This document shows positions 31,753 through 43,200 of a stretch of DNA of 64,000 nt, in pieces. The stretch spans positions 23,895,501 to 23,959,500 of the forward strand of contig NC_133032.1 in assembly GCF_048771995.1 (NCBI RefSeq). Direction: 5' to 3'. The position numbers and the translations under genes were made by a program. This DNA is from Taeniopygia guttata. Lineage: Eukaryota > Chordata > Aves > Passeriformes > Estrildidae. How positions within the stretch are numbered: the stretch's first letter is position 1; each line of letters opens with the position of its first letter. The notes beneath the pieces are model-generated. The model ran no database searches. It saw nothing but the letters and a program-made list of their open reading frames with translations, and was not told the DNA's origin.

Positions 31753-34700
31753 AATACATATAAATTAAATTCTAGCACAGGTAATCCACTTGAATACAAA
31801 GCAGGCATTTTAAACCCATTCAGAAACCCCACGATGTCTTCTCACTAAGCTCTGCTTATTACAGGTAAATATTTATAGACATATAACCTAGTTTCTAATT
31901 AGAAGAAATTCCTCCTTCCAGAATAATTTTAAAGAAGACTTGTTAATTTGTCCATCATCCCTGCTTCCCAGAGGAGTGTTATTTCTTTTCTGCAAACAGG
32001 AGCAAGTGAAGCTGAATGGATTTGCCCTCCTCCATGGCAAAGGTTCAGACTAGCTAAACCAGCCATGCAGCCTGTGTAGCTCCAAGAGTGAATTATCCAG
32101 ACCTAGGTTCTCTGAGGATGTGCCCACTGTTGGTGGGGAGATCACACAGCCCAGGAGCTCCTGCAGGCTGTGGCTTGGCAGGTGCAGCTCCCTGGGGTGG
32201 CTGGTTACAGAAGCCTTGCATATATCCTCTTCCTACAGGCATAGGCACAGCTTTCACATTAATCAGGGATTGCATTTGGGATCTCCTGGTTCCTGTTCCT
32301 GGGTAGAGTTTGCATATCTTTAATGGGGTTTTATGCATGCTCCGTGCCCTCCAAGGCAGGTTTGTGATTCACCAGAGAGCTGTCTGGAAAAGGAGAGACA
32401 AATGACGGCAAACCACAGAGCAGGCACATGATCTTCAGCACTTCTTGTTCCCGCGGGGCTGGCTGAAGACAGCTCCAAACAACTGCCTGAAAAGCCTTGT
32501 GTGACTCCTAAGGGATGACTCTGTGCAGACACAGGGTCTCCAACCCTTTAATGACCTGCACACTTTCAGACAGTTGTCTGGGAAATTCTTCAGTTGGCTG
32601 TGTGGTAGCACAAAAATTAAAAAGAGTGTACAAGCAGATGTAATTCAGTGCCTCAAGCCTCCAAAAAGCTTTAGCATAGAGTAAGCTTTCTCCTAGGGCT
32701 GGCGTTCAGCTGCTTGCCTAGGACCAAGCAAATAGGGAAGGCTCTGTCCAACAGAAGTAACAAAATGCATTTTCTTTTCCTGTAAGATTATTGACCTGTT
32801 CAGAGTCTGCTGGACTGAATTGCACTGCTACTTGCTGGGATATTGTAACATCAAAAAAAAAAAGTCCGTGAAAATAACTGGTTCACCTCTGTGAAGTACC
32901 TCTGTGGGTACAATTCCAACCATAGTGTCACATTTGTTTTATTCCTGATGCTGATTCTGTTGATGCATTTTGGTTGCTTTCAAGCATTAGGCTTGGAGAG
33001 AACACTCCAGATTTTTGCCTGTTGTTAACAAAGGGTTCAGCTGATACATTAATTGAACCTTGAACATGTGCAGCAATATTTTTAAGCCACAGTAGATGTT
33101 TCACCAGTAAGGTAATTCTCTCTAAAGAGGGATAAACAGTTTGCTCAGCCCGAGGAGACTTTGCTTGCTTGTGCCTTATTGCATAAATTCATGCATGTTG
33201 TACTGCCCCATAGAGTTGTGCTAAGCCCTGGTGTTCATAGCAGGACAAGTGCAATCAAGATGGCAAAAGCCATCTTTCTGCTGAGGTCTGCCTTAATCAA
33301 GCTGAAAAACCAGTCAGACCTACTTTATATTGCCCATGTCCCGGTTTTGGGAAACAAATGTGGTTGAAGACAGTGGGTCCTTAGAGGGTAGTAAAACTGC
33401 CTGCAGAAATATAATTAGAAGGGGCTTTAATTGGTTGGGGTCTGTTCCCTGGTGCTCTCCTTACCTGTGTAGCAGAGCCAGGCTTGGAATACTGTGTAGT
33501 TTCCTGGTGGTGCCCTACCACCAGGCAGGTGTGGGTGCTGATTTGCCTTGGGATGTGAGAGAACTGCCACAGGTTGGGCAAAGCCAGAGCAGCTTTATTG
33601 GCAGGGACTGCCCAGGTCCTACTTCTGGGAAGGGGCCATGTCTGCAAGGCATTTGCTTTCCCATCCTGAGGATTAGGGATCCAACCTGTGGGCTTCTTTC
33701 TTTCACAGTGGGGATCTGCTTTGTTACTCTACCAGCCCTTTCCCTAGATAGTGGCTAACTCTGGGTTTGAAGACCCCAGAAGGGACAACAGAGTTCAAGT
33801 GTCTTCTTGATCTTCATTGCTGAGGCGAAATTGGATCATTTGCTATGAGCTGATTTCAGTTGTGCTTGGAAATTTACTGAAACAGCTACTCCAAAATAAC
33901 TATTCTGAAGAGATATTTTGGTGTGGGCGCTCATATTCTTGCATAAGAGCGTAGTTTGCTGGTCTGTCTTAGTGCACCATGGAACTAAAATAATTGCTGA
34001 CTAACTACTCAAGAATAGCGCTTTTGGTAGATGCCTGAGCACAGAAAAACCCACTACAAAGAACAAAGATACCCCCCCATCCCACCCCGATTGCAAAGAG
34101 GATGTTCTTCTCAAGGTATTTAAATAGTTCTGTTCATTCATGTTTGTTTAGAAATGAGCAGTGGTAAGTTTTATGTTGCATGGTTTAACATATTTCATAT
34201 TCATTAACAAATGAGTACCAATTAATTTTACATTATGATGCTTAAGGGGTAGACTGGAAGGAATGGTATTTAGCTATGGCTGTTTGGCAATTATGACCTT
34301 ATATATAATAACAGACTCAATAAATTCTTGATGTGAGAGAGCACTATTAATCAACACAGAGTTAATTAACTGTGCTGCTTACTTAGGAAGTGATGTGCAG
34401 AATGGTCTGAATCTCTGCAGTGCTATAGGCTGAAAATATTTGATTTGTTTGATACCTGCCTTGTTTACATAGAAATTTCCCTTAAAATTGATGCTGAAGA
34501 GGGAGCAACACTTCCTCCAGGTGACTGAACACTGGTCTCAAAGGTCATTTTCTTCCATGGCTCTGACACTCTGGCAGACCTTAACACGGGTCACTGTGTC
34601 ACTTAGGCTTTCTGTCACCTCCACATAGAAGGTGGAAGCCTTTGGATTAGTGCTGCAGTGCTGGTAATGGAAAGTGCTCTTGCATCAATGGTTTTGTTTA

Positions 34701-35380
34701 GGTTAATCCTATAAGACTACCAGGAAATTAGGAATCATGGTGATAATTAAGAGTTTTACTCCTCAGCTCTAATTTAGACTTTATATAGGACTGGGTTTTT
34801 TTGTGTGTGTTTTTTTAATAATCTGAAATGTAGTCCAAAAATGGGAAAATGAATAGATTCAGCACATGTTCAGAGAGCCAAGCATTGATCTCTGTACCAC
34901 TCACCCCTCCACACTCCAAATAGATATTTTCATTTTCCTCATAATGTGATACTTAGAAGTATGAAAGTGTCTTGGCTTTTTGGAATGGCCATCATTTTGT
35001 TGGCTCAGTATGCATATTAATGTGAAGGGTGGACTTCTAACCTGACATTGTACATTTTAATGTATATTTTAAATTCTATATGTACATTTTTATTACATTG
35101 TAGATAATCTGTCTTTTTTGCTGTCTCTTGAACCACTTTAATAGCTGGGGTCACTGTGGACTGTCACAGAAGGATTCAAAGGTGTGAGCCATGAGAATGC
35201 TTTAAGCTTGCTTAGAACAATGCTTACTAAGAGCCAGTTTGGGGAGTTTGAGTTACTCCAGTATGAAAGAAGTGAGAGAAAGCAACTTTTCTGGCTGATG
35301 GAATGTGAAACCTCCTGAGTTCATATGCCCTGTTTTTATTCTTGAAGTTAATTTAACTTACATATATATATATAGCACAG

Positions 35381-35428
35381 ACAGTCTTCTTTCTTTCTTT
35401 TTTTTCTTTTTTTTTTTTTTTTTTTTTT
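35381..35428. repeat. Polypyrimidine (T/C) tract
   Basis: A CT-interrupted run leading into 22 uninterrupted T residues, preceded at 35362-35375 by a short (AT)n run. Confidence 0.9.
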
Positions 35429-36519
35429 AAGTGCAGTTAAGTGTAATCCTTCATCTTCTGTCCTCTCTCTGCCACCTGGGCTCTTAGTCTTAATTAGAGC
35501 CTGTTTAGCAAATAGCTAATACAAGAGTGGCTTAGTGTTACTACCACAAGAGATGGCAACCACATAGGGCCAGAAATAGATGAGCAGAAACTGTATAGTC
35601 TGAAAGTGTAATGGAATGCTCTTTGCCATTTATAATGATGCAACTAATTAGAGGGGCCTGAGAGTGGGGAAGGCAAGGAGAGAGGAAGAGATTTTCACTT
35701 TAGATCTCAGGGCAGAGAAATTGATGGTTCAGCCAATCTCTTTGCAAATGGGATTTTTCTGCCGCAACCGCACAGCTTCTGTTTTTGAAACAGAGGAAAG
35801 CAGTAACTCTTAAATGATAGAAAAACAACTGTTCTTTTTTTTGCCCTGCTTTTTTACTACCCTCTCTGGGAAAGAGAAGTCAACTGACACCTCTTCTTAT
35901 TAACCCCAAAGTGTAGCTGGTGGTTATGGCCTGGCATCCGTACTTTTCCGCCCTCCCATCCAGCTCCCTCCCTGTGCGGTTGGCGTGGCTCCTGCTGACT
36001 CTGGCGGCTCATCCTGTGCTCCAGCTGCCATGCAGACAGCACGTGCAGAGAGGCTGCTTCACTTAGGTATGTAACACTTTCTCAAATTCAGCCTTGGGCC
36101 TGGTTCTTCATGAGCTGCAGGGGAGTCAATCCAGTGAAAGGGCAATACTGTACTAAGCTGGTATTAATGACAGCTCTTCCATTTGAGTGCTATGGCCCTT
36201 GGTCCCACACACAGATGTTTTAAGATATGCACTACATGGTACATGTATAGATCCTTAACATACTTTTTTTTTTATTTCTGAGTTGCTTTCAACCATGGAT
36301 TTCTTTAGAGCCATGCATGTTATTCCTTGTTTGGAGAAGCCCTCTCTCTCTTGCCCTTATACTAGTGCAATTTTTCCTTTCTCATACCTCTCATGTTTTC
36401 AGAGTGTGGTGGAAGATGGTCTGTGCTTTCCCCTGTGCTTGTGTCACGGAGTCCAAGTACTGGACTTTACTCCTTGACTTTACCCCTTTTTATCTTTACA
36501 GCACAGTCTCTCTTTTCCC

Positions 36520-36540
36520 TTTTTTTTTTTTTTTTTTTTT
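36520..36540. repeat. Poly(T) run, 21 bp
   Basis: An uninterrupted T run at the end of a C/T-rich stretch. The codons it adds to overlapping frames explain the phenylalanine-rich open frames here. Confidence 0.9.
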
Positions 36541-37095
36541 GCCAGCTGCCAGGGTGTCTTCAGTGCTGTGAAGTCAGATGAAAGGTAGGAGTTAAAGCTC
36601 CCTTTGCTGCAGTCCTCCCCTTGGGTGTGCTGGTAGAAATCCCTTGGATCTCTGAAGTTTCATCATCCCCCTTCATTCTTAGCTTCAGAAGAACTAGGAT
36701 CGTTCAGAAGTTCTAGGATCTCCTGACACCACCAAAAAAACCTGAGCTCGGGGGAAGTACAAGCAAGAGGCATTAGTTTTCAATAGTTTTAAGTATCATA
36801 TGTCATTTGTGGTTCATAATTTCAGATGATTTCATGAAGAGATTTTTCTCCATTTGTTTTGGCCCTATGAACAGCCCATAATTTTTTCTGTTACAACAAA
36901 ATGCAAATGATTTTATGAATATGTTAGGTGTAAGTTGAAGATGATAAATGATACTAAAGATCAGATGGTTATATGATGTAGAAGGTATACAAGTAATGGA
37001 TTCAAGCAAGACAAGCAATCAGAAAAAGATGAAGAATTGAAATGTAAAACAGCCGTAGTAGCAGTGTGACATTTTAGACTATTTTTGAGTATGTG

Positions 37096-37250
37096 AAGGA
37101 TGGGGAAGACGCAAGACTGGAGACAGGCAAATGTTGTGCCTATTTTAAAAGGGGGGAAGTGATGAGCCAGGGAATTAGTGTAATGCTAACACTGTGAAGT
37201 GTACAAAGCAAGTTGTTGGACAGATTTATAGATACCTGGATGATGTTAAG
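37096..37250 (+). pseudogene. Ancient CR1/L3-type LINE ORF2 (reverse transcriptase) fragment
   Basis: The segment gactggagacaggcaaatgt, then gtgcctattttaaaagg, then ccagggaatta, follows the conserved nucleotide pattern of the CR1/L3 reverse-transcriptase entry region. In the family this encodes a peptide of the type DW..ANV.PIFKKG...PGNYRPVSLT. Here the frame is broken by substitutions and indels, so it is a dead fragment. It is on the + strand, unlike most of the CR1 3' pieces in the window. Its age suggests it predates the bird radiation, but I cannot date it from one sequence. Confidence 0.6.
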
Positions 37251-40200
37251 GTAATTTAAAAAAAAAAAACTACAGAAAAGTATGGAAACAAAAGTTAGTC
37301 CTAAAGAAGCGTTCATATCTTTACTTTTTTCTTACAAAGATTCAGAGAGGTGGGAAGGCCTGTATTATTTCAGATTTTGGAACTACAATACCATTTGTTA
37401 TAGTTAATTCAAAAAAAAAGCTTTAAGTATGGTGAGGTGCAGCCTGGTCCCCCAGATTTCAGCAGCAGTTGAATTTCCATGTATTTAATGGCATCCAGAC
37501 TTTTTTGATAATATGAGGAGGATTGTGATGTTAAAAGTCATAAAATGTCTTGTTCCCAGAAGTCTCTGGCTTGACAGAATTTCTGTAGATTCTTAGAATC
37601 TCAGGATTTCTGAGAAGTGAAGTCTTGTTGATTTTTCTGCTTTGTTCAGGGAAATTCGGCTTGGTGCACATTTTTTGAAACTTGCAGACCACCAGCAGAA
37701 ATTACCCTGGGGAGGCCCTGGACTTTAGCGAGCTGCTCCAGCCGTGAGGGGAGTAATAGGGAACAGTAAGTGCTAGGCTTGTTCTTCCTATGAGTGTGAT
37801 GATAGAGGCTGACACCTGGGCAATTTTCAACTTATTCTAAACTGGGAAGCTGATGAAAGGACCCACTGTATCTTCACCACTGCTTTCTCTTGACTCTTCT
37901 TTGCAGACCCTCAGAAGGCAGCTCTTCACTTTCTGCCGGTGATGTGGCTTTCTGATCAAGCTTTTGCCATGGCTGCAGCAAACTTGGTCAATAGTACAGG
38001 AAGAAAGACACTTTTGGCATGGATAAAAATTACAGGATTTTGTTGCCAAGGCAAGCAATTCCAGTTTCAGCATGCAAAGGGGGAAAATATGCTATTGTCT
38101 AGTTTAGTGAAAGCTGTAAAACTGAAGGAAAATAAATGTACTCTAAAATATGTAAGGAATTTGACAGTGTCGGAATTTACCCAGCATTATAAGGTAGCAA
38201 TTGCTTGTAGATACTGACTCTTCATTCAGAAGCATTTTTGATCCTTAAATAGTGCACTGAAGTTGTTTTCTTGCATTTCAGTATAAATATTTCCATCATG
38301 TTAGAAGACAGATGAATGAATGGAAGGCAGAGAGATAAAGTGATATTTTCTGATGAGACGGTTTTATCTTAAGAGGTCTAAAATGCTGTTGTGAGCATTT
38401 TGATTCAGTTGGTATAGCTGAAGAATGATTGAATGGAAGTTTTAATATTAGGATGGGACATGGGTGTCTGTGTATCAAATTTCCTTCTTAATGGCTTGCC
38501 AGATGAAGGAGTTAACCTCTTAAAATATTTGTTATATATTTGGAATTCTGAATATTTTATTCATCTGGCTGCAGCTAGACAAACCAGAATTTCTGCTGCT
38601 GGTATGGATTTTAAAGGTTTGATATATTTGGCTCCTTTCTAACTTTATAATAAATTCCATCTGAAAGGAACGGTGATTAAGGAGAGTTAAGAGAACAGAT
38701 ACCTATATACACAGCAGATTTCAGAGTACATTTACCTGTTTCTCATGACTGTAGAACATACACTGTAATTGATTGAGAGGCCTTCAAGGTGAAGAGAGCA
38801 AAATCTAATCTTGAAAACAAAGGACAAGTTAGATGAGAAGAGGAACAGTGGAGAACGTGATTTCCGCGTGCCTCAAATACTTGGGATGGGTTATTTTGTG
38901 ATTTGAGAAGCCTTTGTGGTAAGGTAGGATCTCTCTGTGGCTGATGCCAGTTCTTTTTGAACTTCATGCTCTCAAACCCATTGTAAACATAACCTTTACC
39001 TCAGTGGGTTGGCTGGGTCTCACAGATAGATTTAATGCATTTCTTGAAAGCATTTGGGCTTGCTGATCTCTTTCCCATTCCAGTCAGCTCCTAATGAAAC
39101 CACTGCAGGTGCTTGTTCCCAACGGAGGGATCTCCTGGGGGAACTGGAGTAGAGAATAGGAATGATGCACTGCCCTGTTTCCAGTGGGAAGAAGCAATAC
39201 AGACATCATGCTTACAGCATTTCCTTGTGCAAACGTTAGGAATTGTCTTTTCAGTGACTGTGCTGTTCCAACACAGAGTCTTTGGCATGGCTCTTCATTC
39301 TCCCCCTGAATGTAGAATGAACGTCCCATCTGGTTTTGTAAAGGTGTAGGTTTGCACATGAGCAGCCACACTTCCCTTATGTCCCTTATGCCCTGACCTA
39401 TCTGCAAGCTTCCATTGCAACCAGTGATGCCAATGTTTGCAGTTCTGGGGCTGCATGGCTGAGCCCAGAACCCACTGTTCAAAAAGGAACAGTGCTGTTT
39501 CTTCCTCTCTTACTGTACTGCTCCAGAGCTTGTTAAAGTCAGTGTTCACCCTTTGGAGTTACTGTCTTTGTGTTGTCAACACTTGAATCTTTCATAAAAA
39601 ACTTAACACCATCTTTCCCACCTCATCCTGGCTCCAAACAGTTATTAAATTCAGTGTGTTGATCCCCTGTGACATTTCTCTCCTTGTTATCAGAGTAGCT
39701 GAGACCCTTTGGCTGCCTTTGCTTTTCCCTTCCTGAACTTTGTCTTGCTGCCTTTTAAACTACCCAAAGACTGTCTCTGAAATGGTCCTATAATTATTTT
39801 CATCTGTTTACTTTCTTTAAATTCTTCTCCTGTTGTATTCTTGTCTTCTGGAACGATTTTTTGCTTTATTCTCTGCCAGCTGTGATTTTGCTTGGCTAAT
39901 GCTCTTGGCACCATTGCTGCCTTGCAGGGTTTCTGTAGAGAGGGGGCCTCTGCAGATGGCTTGTGGGCAAGCTGCTGTGGCCAGCTCATCATGTGTCCCT
40001 AAAACCAGCACCCAGACACAAGGTCTGGCAAGGCAGAACCAGGTATTTCCTGTTAAATGAGGAATGTTTTGTGTGATTGCACATGTGCCAGGGATGGTTT
40101 TACACCCAAGTACTTTGTGAACAGTGAAATGTCCAGATAGTTTCCCCTATTTGCTGGTTGAAATAATTTCAGCAAAGAAATTCCTCATTGAAAGTCATTC

Positions 40201-43200
40201 TCTATCAGAGGGCCATAAAATACTGTGTCTTGTATTTTGTATTCTGTCTGGCTTTGAAGTATCTGGTGCTAAAACTTGTGTGTGAAGCACTCTGTCATGC
40301 TATTAGAAGGCACCTACATTTATAGCTGCAATTTGGTTTCTAAAAATGTTGACTATTTTATTTAAAAGAATTTATTTGGGTGTGTGGCTTAAAACAGCAA
40401 TAAAGCCATATCCTGTCTCTGAAAGGTAAGTATTATTGAATGTTCAGGAATGTGTTCAATATACAGATATAAATTTAAAATTCAGTCCCTGAGTGCTGTA
40501 ATAAAAGAAGTTAGGATTAAAATAGCGATAGGGCTGTGAGTTTTATTATGTCATTGCAGGAATTTCCATGAACAGTGCATAGAAGACCTGGGTTATCTGA
40601 AATTGGCTGTCCCAAAGCAGCCAGGGCTCCTGCTCCTTAGTTCCTAGGAGTCAGGGAAGTGAGGATCAGTTCCCTCTGCTGGCTCAAGCATTGTCTGCCA
40701 AAGGAACTCCCAAAACTGAGTGATAGCTGCTCTAGCAAGATGTCTTACAGCTGTGTGATTTCACTTTAATTGGTCCTATCTGTTTTATTACTGATATCTG
40801 TTTTCCCTCTCCTTTAAATCACAATTATTTTACCCCTGAAGGCTGTGTTGAAAAGGTGACAGTGTTTTAGTTTGCACAGTATCTCTTGCAACCTTTGGAC
40901 TCTTGTACGTGAATTTAAGCTTGATTGTGACCCTGACAGCTGGCAAAGGAAATGACTTGCAGCGCATCTTGGGGCCCTTGCTGCCAGCCCCTTGGCCCAG
41001 GCTGTGCCCACCTGAGGAGTGGTGCTGCATCCTGGACTGCTCCATGGAATAACCTATGCCTTAACATGTGCTGTTCTGGGATTTCTGAGACCAGCTGGCC
41101 TGGCACGCTATCAGAGCTTGTAGAGGCTCCTTTTTATCTGGAGGAACAAGTAATGGGAAATATTGATCTTCTGAAAGACATTCATTGCCCATTTTCTTTG
41201 ATTCCTTTTTCACCTTTCAAAGTGAAGATGACATGGCAGGACATAGTAATGGCTTGGAGGGCTGTCTGGGGCTTGTGGGGCCATCTGTTTTGCAGGCCTG
41301 GTATTAATTCCCTGCATATGTGTTGTTGCTCTACAATCTGTTTATACAGTATGTGCAGGTTCAGAAGAAATGTGCAGCAAGCAGAAGAAATGCATTTATC
41401 TTCTACTGGCAGAGACTTAAAATGTGGTAGTTTGCTCGTGGGATAAGCAGAAATGTCTCTTTTCTTGTTGTCAAAGAATTTCCTTGAATATCACTTGCTT
41501 TTTACAATTAACCTCTCACAAAATACCTTAATGAAAACTTCCAGGCATTTTTAACTCCTAGCACAAGTTACTGGATTTATGTTAGTTTTCTGTAATGATA
41601 ATGGCAAATATTATTGCCATTCAGGAACTACCTTTTAGGTGTGCAGACATAAAAGCTTGGCTCCACCAAAATTTATGGACATGTTGGCATTACCTTGAGC
41701 AGACTAGCATTTCTCCCTTAGATGTTGGCTCCTGATCCTGGGAATGCTCAAGAGACAGCCTTGTTTGTGTTTCATATGTGTCTGTTTGCATGAGCTCCTT
41801 GGGCTGGGCTCACTGTGCTGGTAGAGCATCTCTTGGAGGTTTCATACTGAAGTATCAATCCAGATAATTTAACACAAGTTGTATTTAGAATTTTGGAAGA
41901 TCACTCCTTATTTCCAACTTGGTCTTTAATTTAGGTGTTAATGCTGGTATTGCTGAAATAGACTATTGAAATTCAATGTGTCTTGAGCCTGCATGGTGAC
42001 AGCACAGACAGATCCTGGTCTTGCTTTTAACTTAATTCTTGGTAATTTCCTTATGTTAACAAAGCATGCTGGAGGAGGCACCCTGATGCTGGCAGCTGGC
42101 CATGAGGCATCTTGGAGAGGGTGGAAAAGATTTGGTGGAGAGCTGGCATTTGGAGTTCACCTCCTGAAAAGACCAGGGTGCCTTTTGGGATAGGCATCAG
42201 TAAATTTTTTGCTTAGTGGGTAATACTGAGAACAGATACAGAAAATAGCTGAGTGGAGTGGTGCTGTAGTGGCACATAAAACATTGCTCTGCTTTTCAGC
42301 TGGCTTCTCTTGGGATGTGCTTCTCAGGTGCTTCATTGTGGGGGCTGTGCTTGGCCTCCACGCCTAAGTGGGTGCATGGTGACAATCATGGGGTGGCCAA
42401 GCACCCAGAGCTCTTGTTCTGGCTGTAGCCCTGGCTCACTGCTGTGACCAGCCTCAGCTGTGACCTTGCTGTTGTGGCTGCTGGGTTGTGGGATGTTCAG
42501 GAGATGTCCCTGCTCTCAGAGGTGTTTGGTACCTTCTGTAGGCACCCTGCCAGGGGCAGGTTTTGTCACAACACTCACAGGTACAGCCTTGCCACGTTGC
42601 CCCATGCCTACATCCCGATGGGCTGCCTCTCCTTCCCGAGCCGCAGGTGTTTTGCTCCCTGTGCTCCAGGTATTTCCATGCTGGTGCCATGGCTGTGATC
42701 AAGGTGTCCTCCACTGCTGTGTCGAACAGCTCCTACCAGAAGGAAAAAATAGACTTTGAACATGGTCTTTCTCTTGTGGTTGAATCTGTCTTTTTTTTTT
42801 TGGTGGCTGCTGAAACAGCCTGCAAGCAGGGTGGTTTTCAGGATGTTGCTGGAAGGAATGGAATGGAAAATCATGGGGGTGTATCACATGGCACAGGTTC
42901 AGGAGTTGTCTGGCACCTTTTGTTTTAATATGATGAGCTTTACTGCGTTTGTTATCCTCCTAGTGACTCCATGCACTGGGCATTTGGGAGGACACGAGAA
43001 AAGGGTGCTCCTTTGGTAAATAACATTTACCATGTGCGTGAAATATCCTTATTTTCTGTCTAATGTTTTCTGGGAATGGCAGTGCAATTAGTTTCTGACT
43101 AAGTACTTCTTGATTCTTGCTTTCTGTCCTGATCTCTTCAATGATGTTTTCAACTGTTACACAGTTGTCTTTTTGCACCCAAATATGTTTAGAATAATTT

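Larger units (their letters stand above)
31753..37095. other. ANKRD44: Intron 1 segment without genes
   Basis: Intronic sequence with no recognised gene. It holds a perfect 9-bp stem hairpin (cctggtggt/accaccagg, five-base loop) at 33503-33525, an AT-rich block at 34100-34400 rich in TAATT-type sites, and the T-rich runs listed separately. Confidence 0.6.

Noticed and set aside
33503..33525. 9-bp perfect hairpin, considered as a microRNA precursor
   Set aside because: The stem is far too short for a pre-miRNA, and flanking bases do not extend the pairing.
33517..33532. Possible CTCF site (ccaccaggcaggtg)
   Set aside because: It departs from the CTCF core at several positions of the GGGGGC half, so it is too weak to support by eye.
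33330..33758. 142-codon frame and partly LTR-like texture
   Set aside because: No TG...CA boundaries, target-site duplication, primer-binding site or known LTR motif could be found.
40952..41446. 164-codon plus-strand open frame in intron 1
   Set aside because: Only slightly above chance length for the window, no recognisable domain, cysteine/tryptophan-rich composition unlike a typical protein, no supporting splice sites or poly(A) signal.
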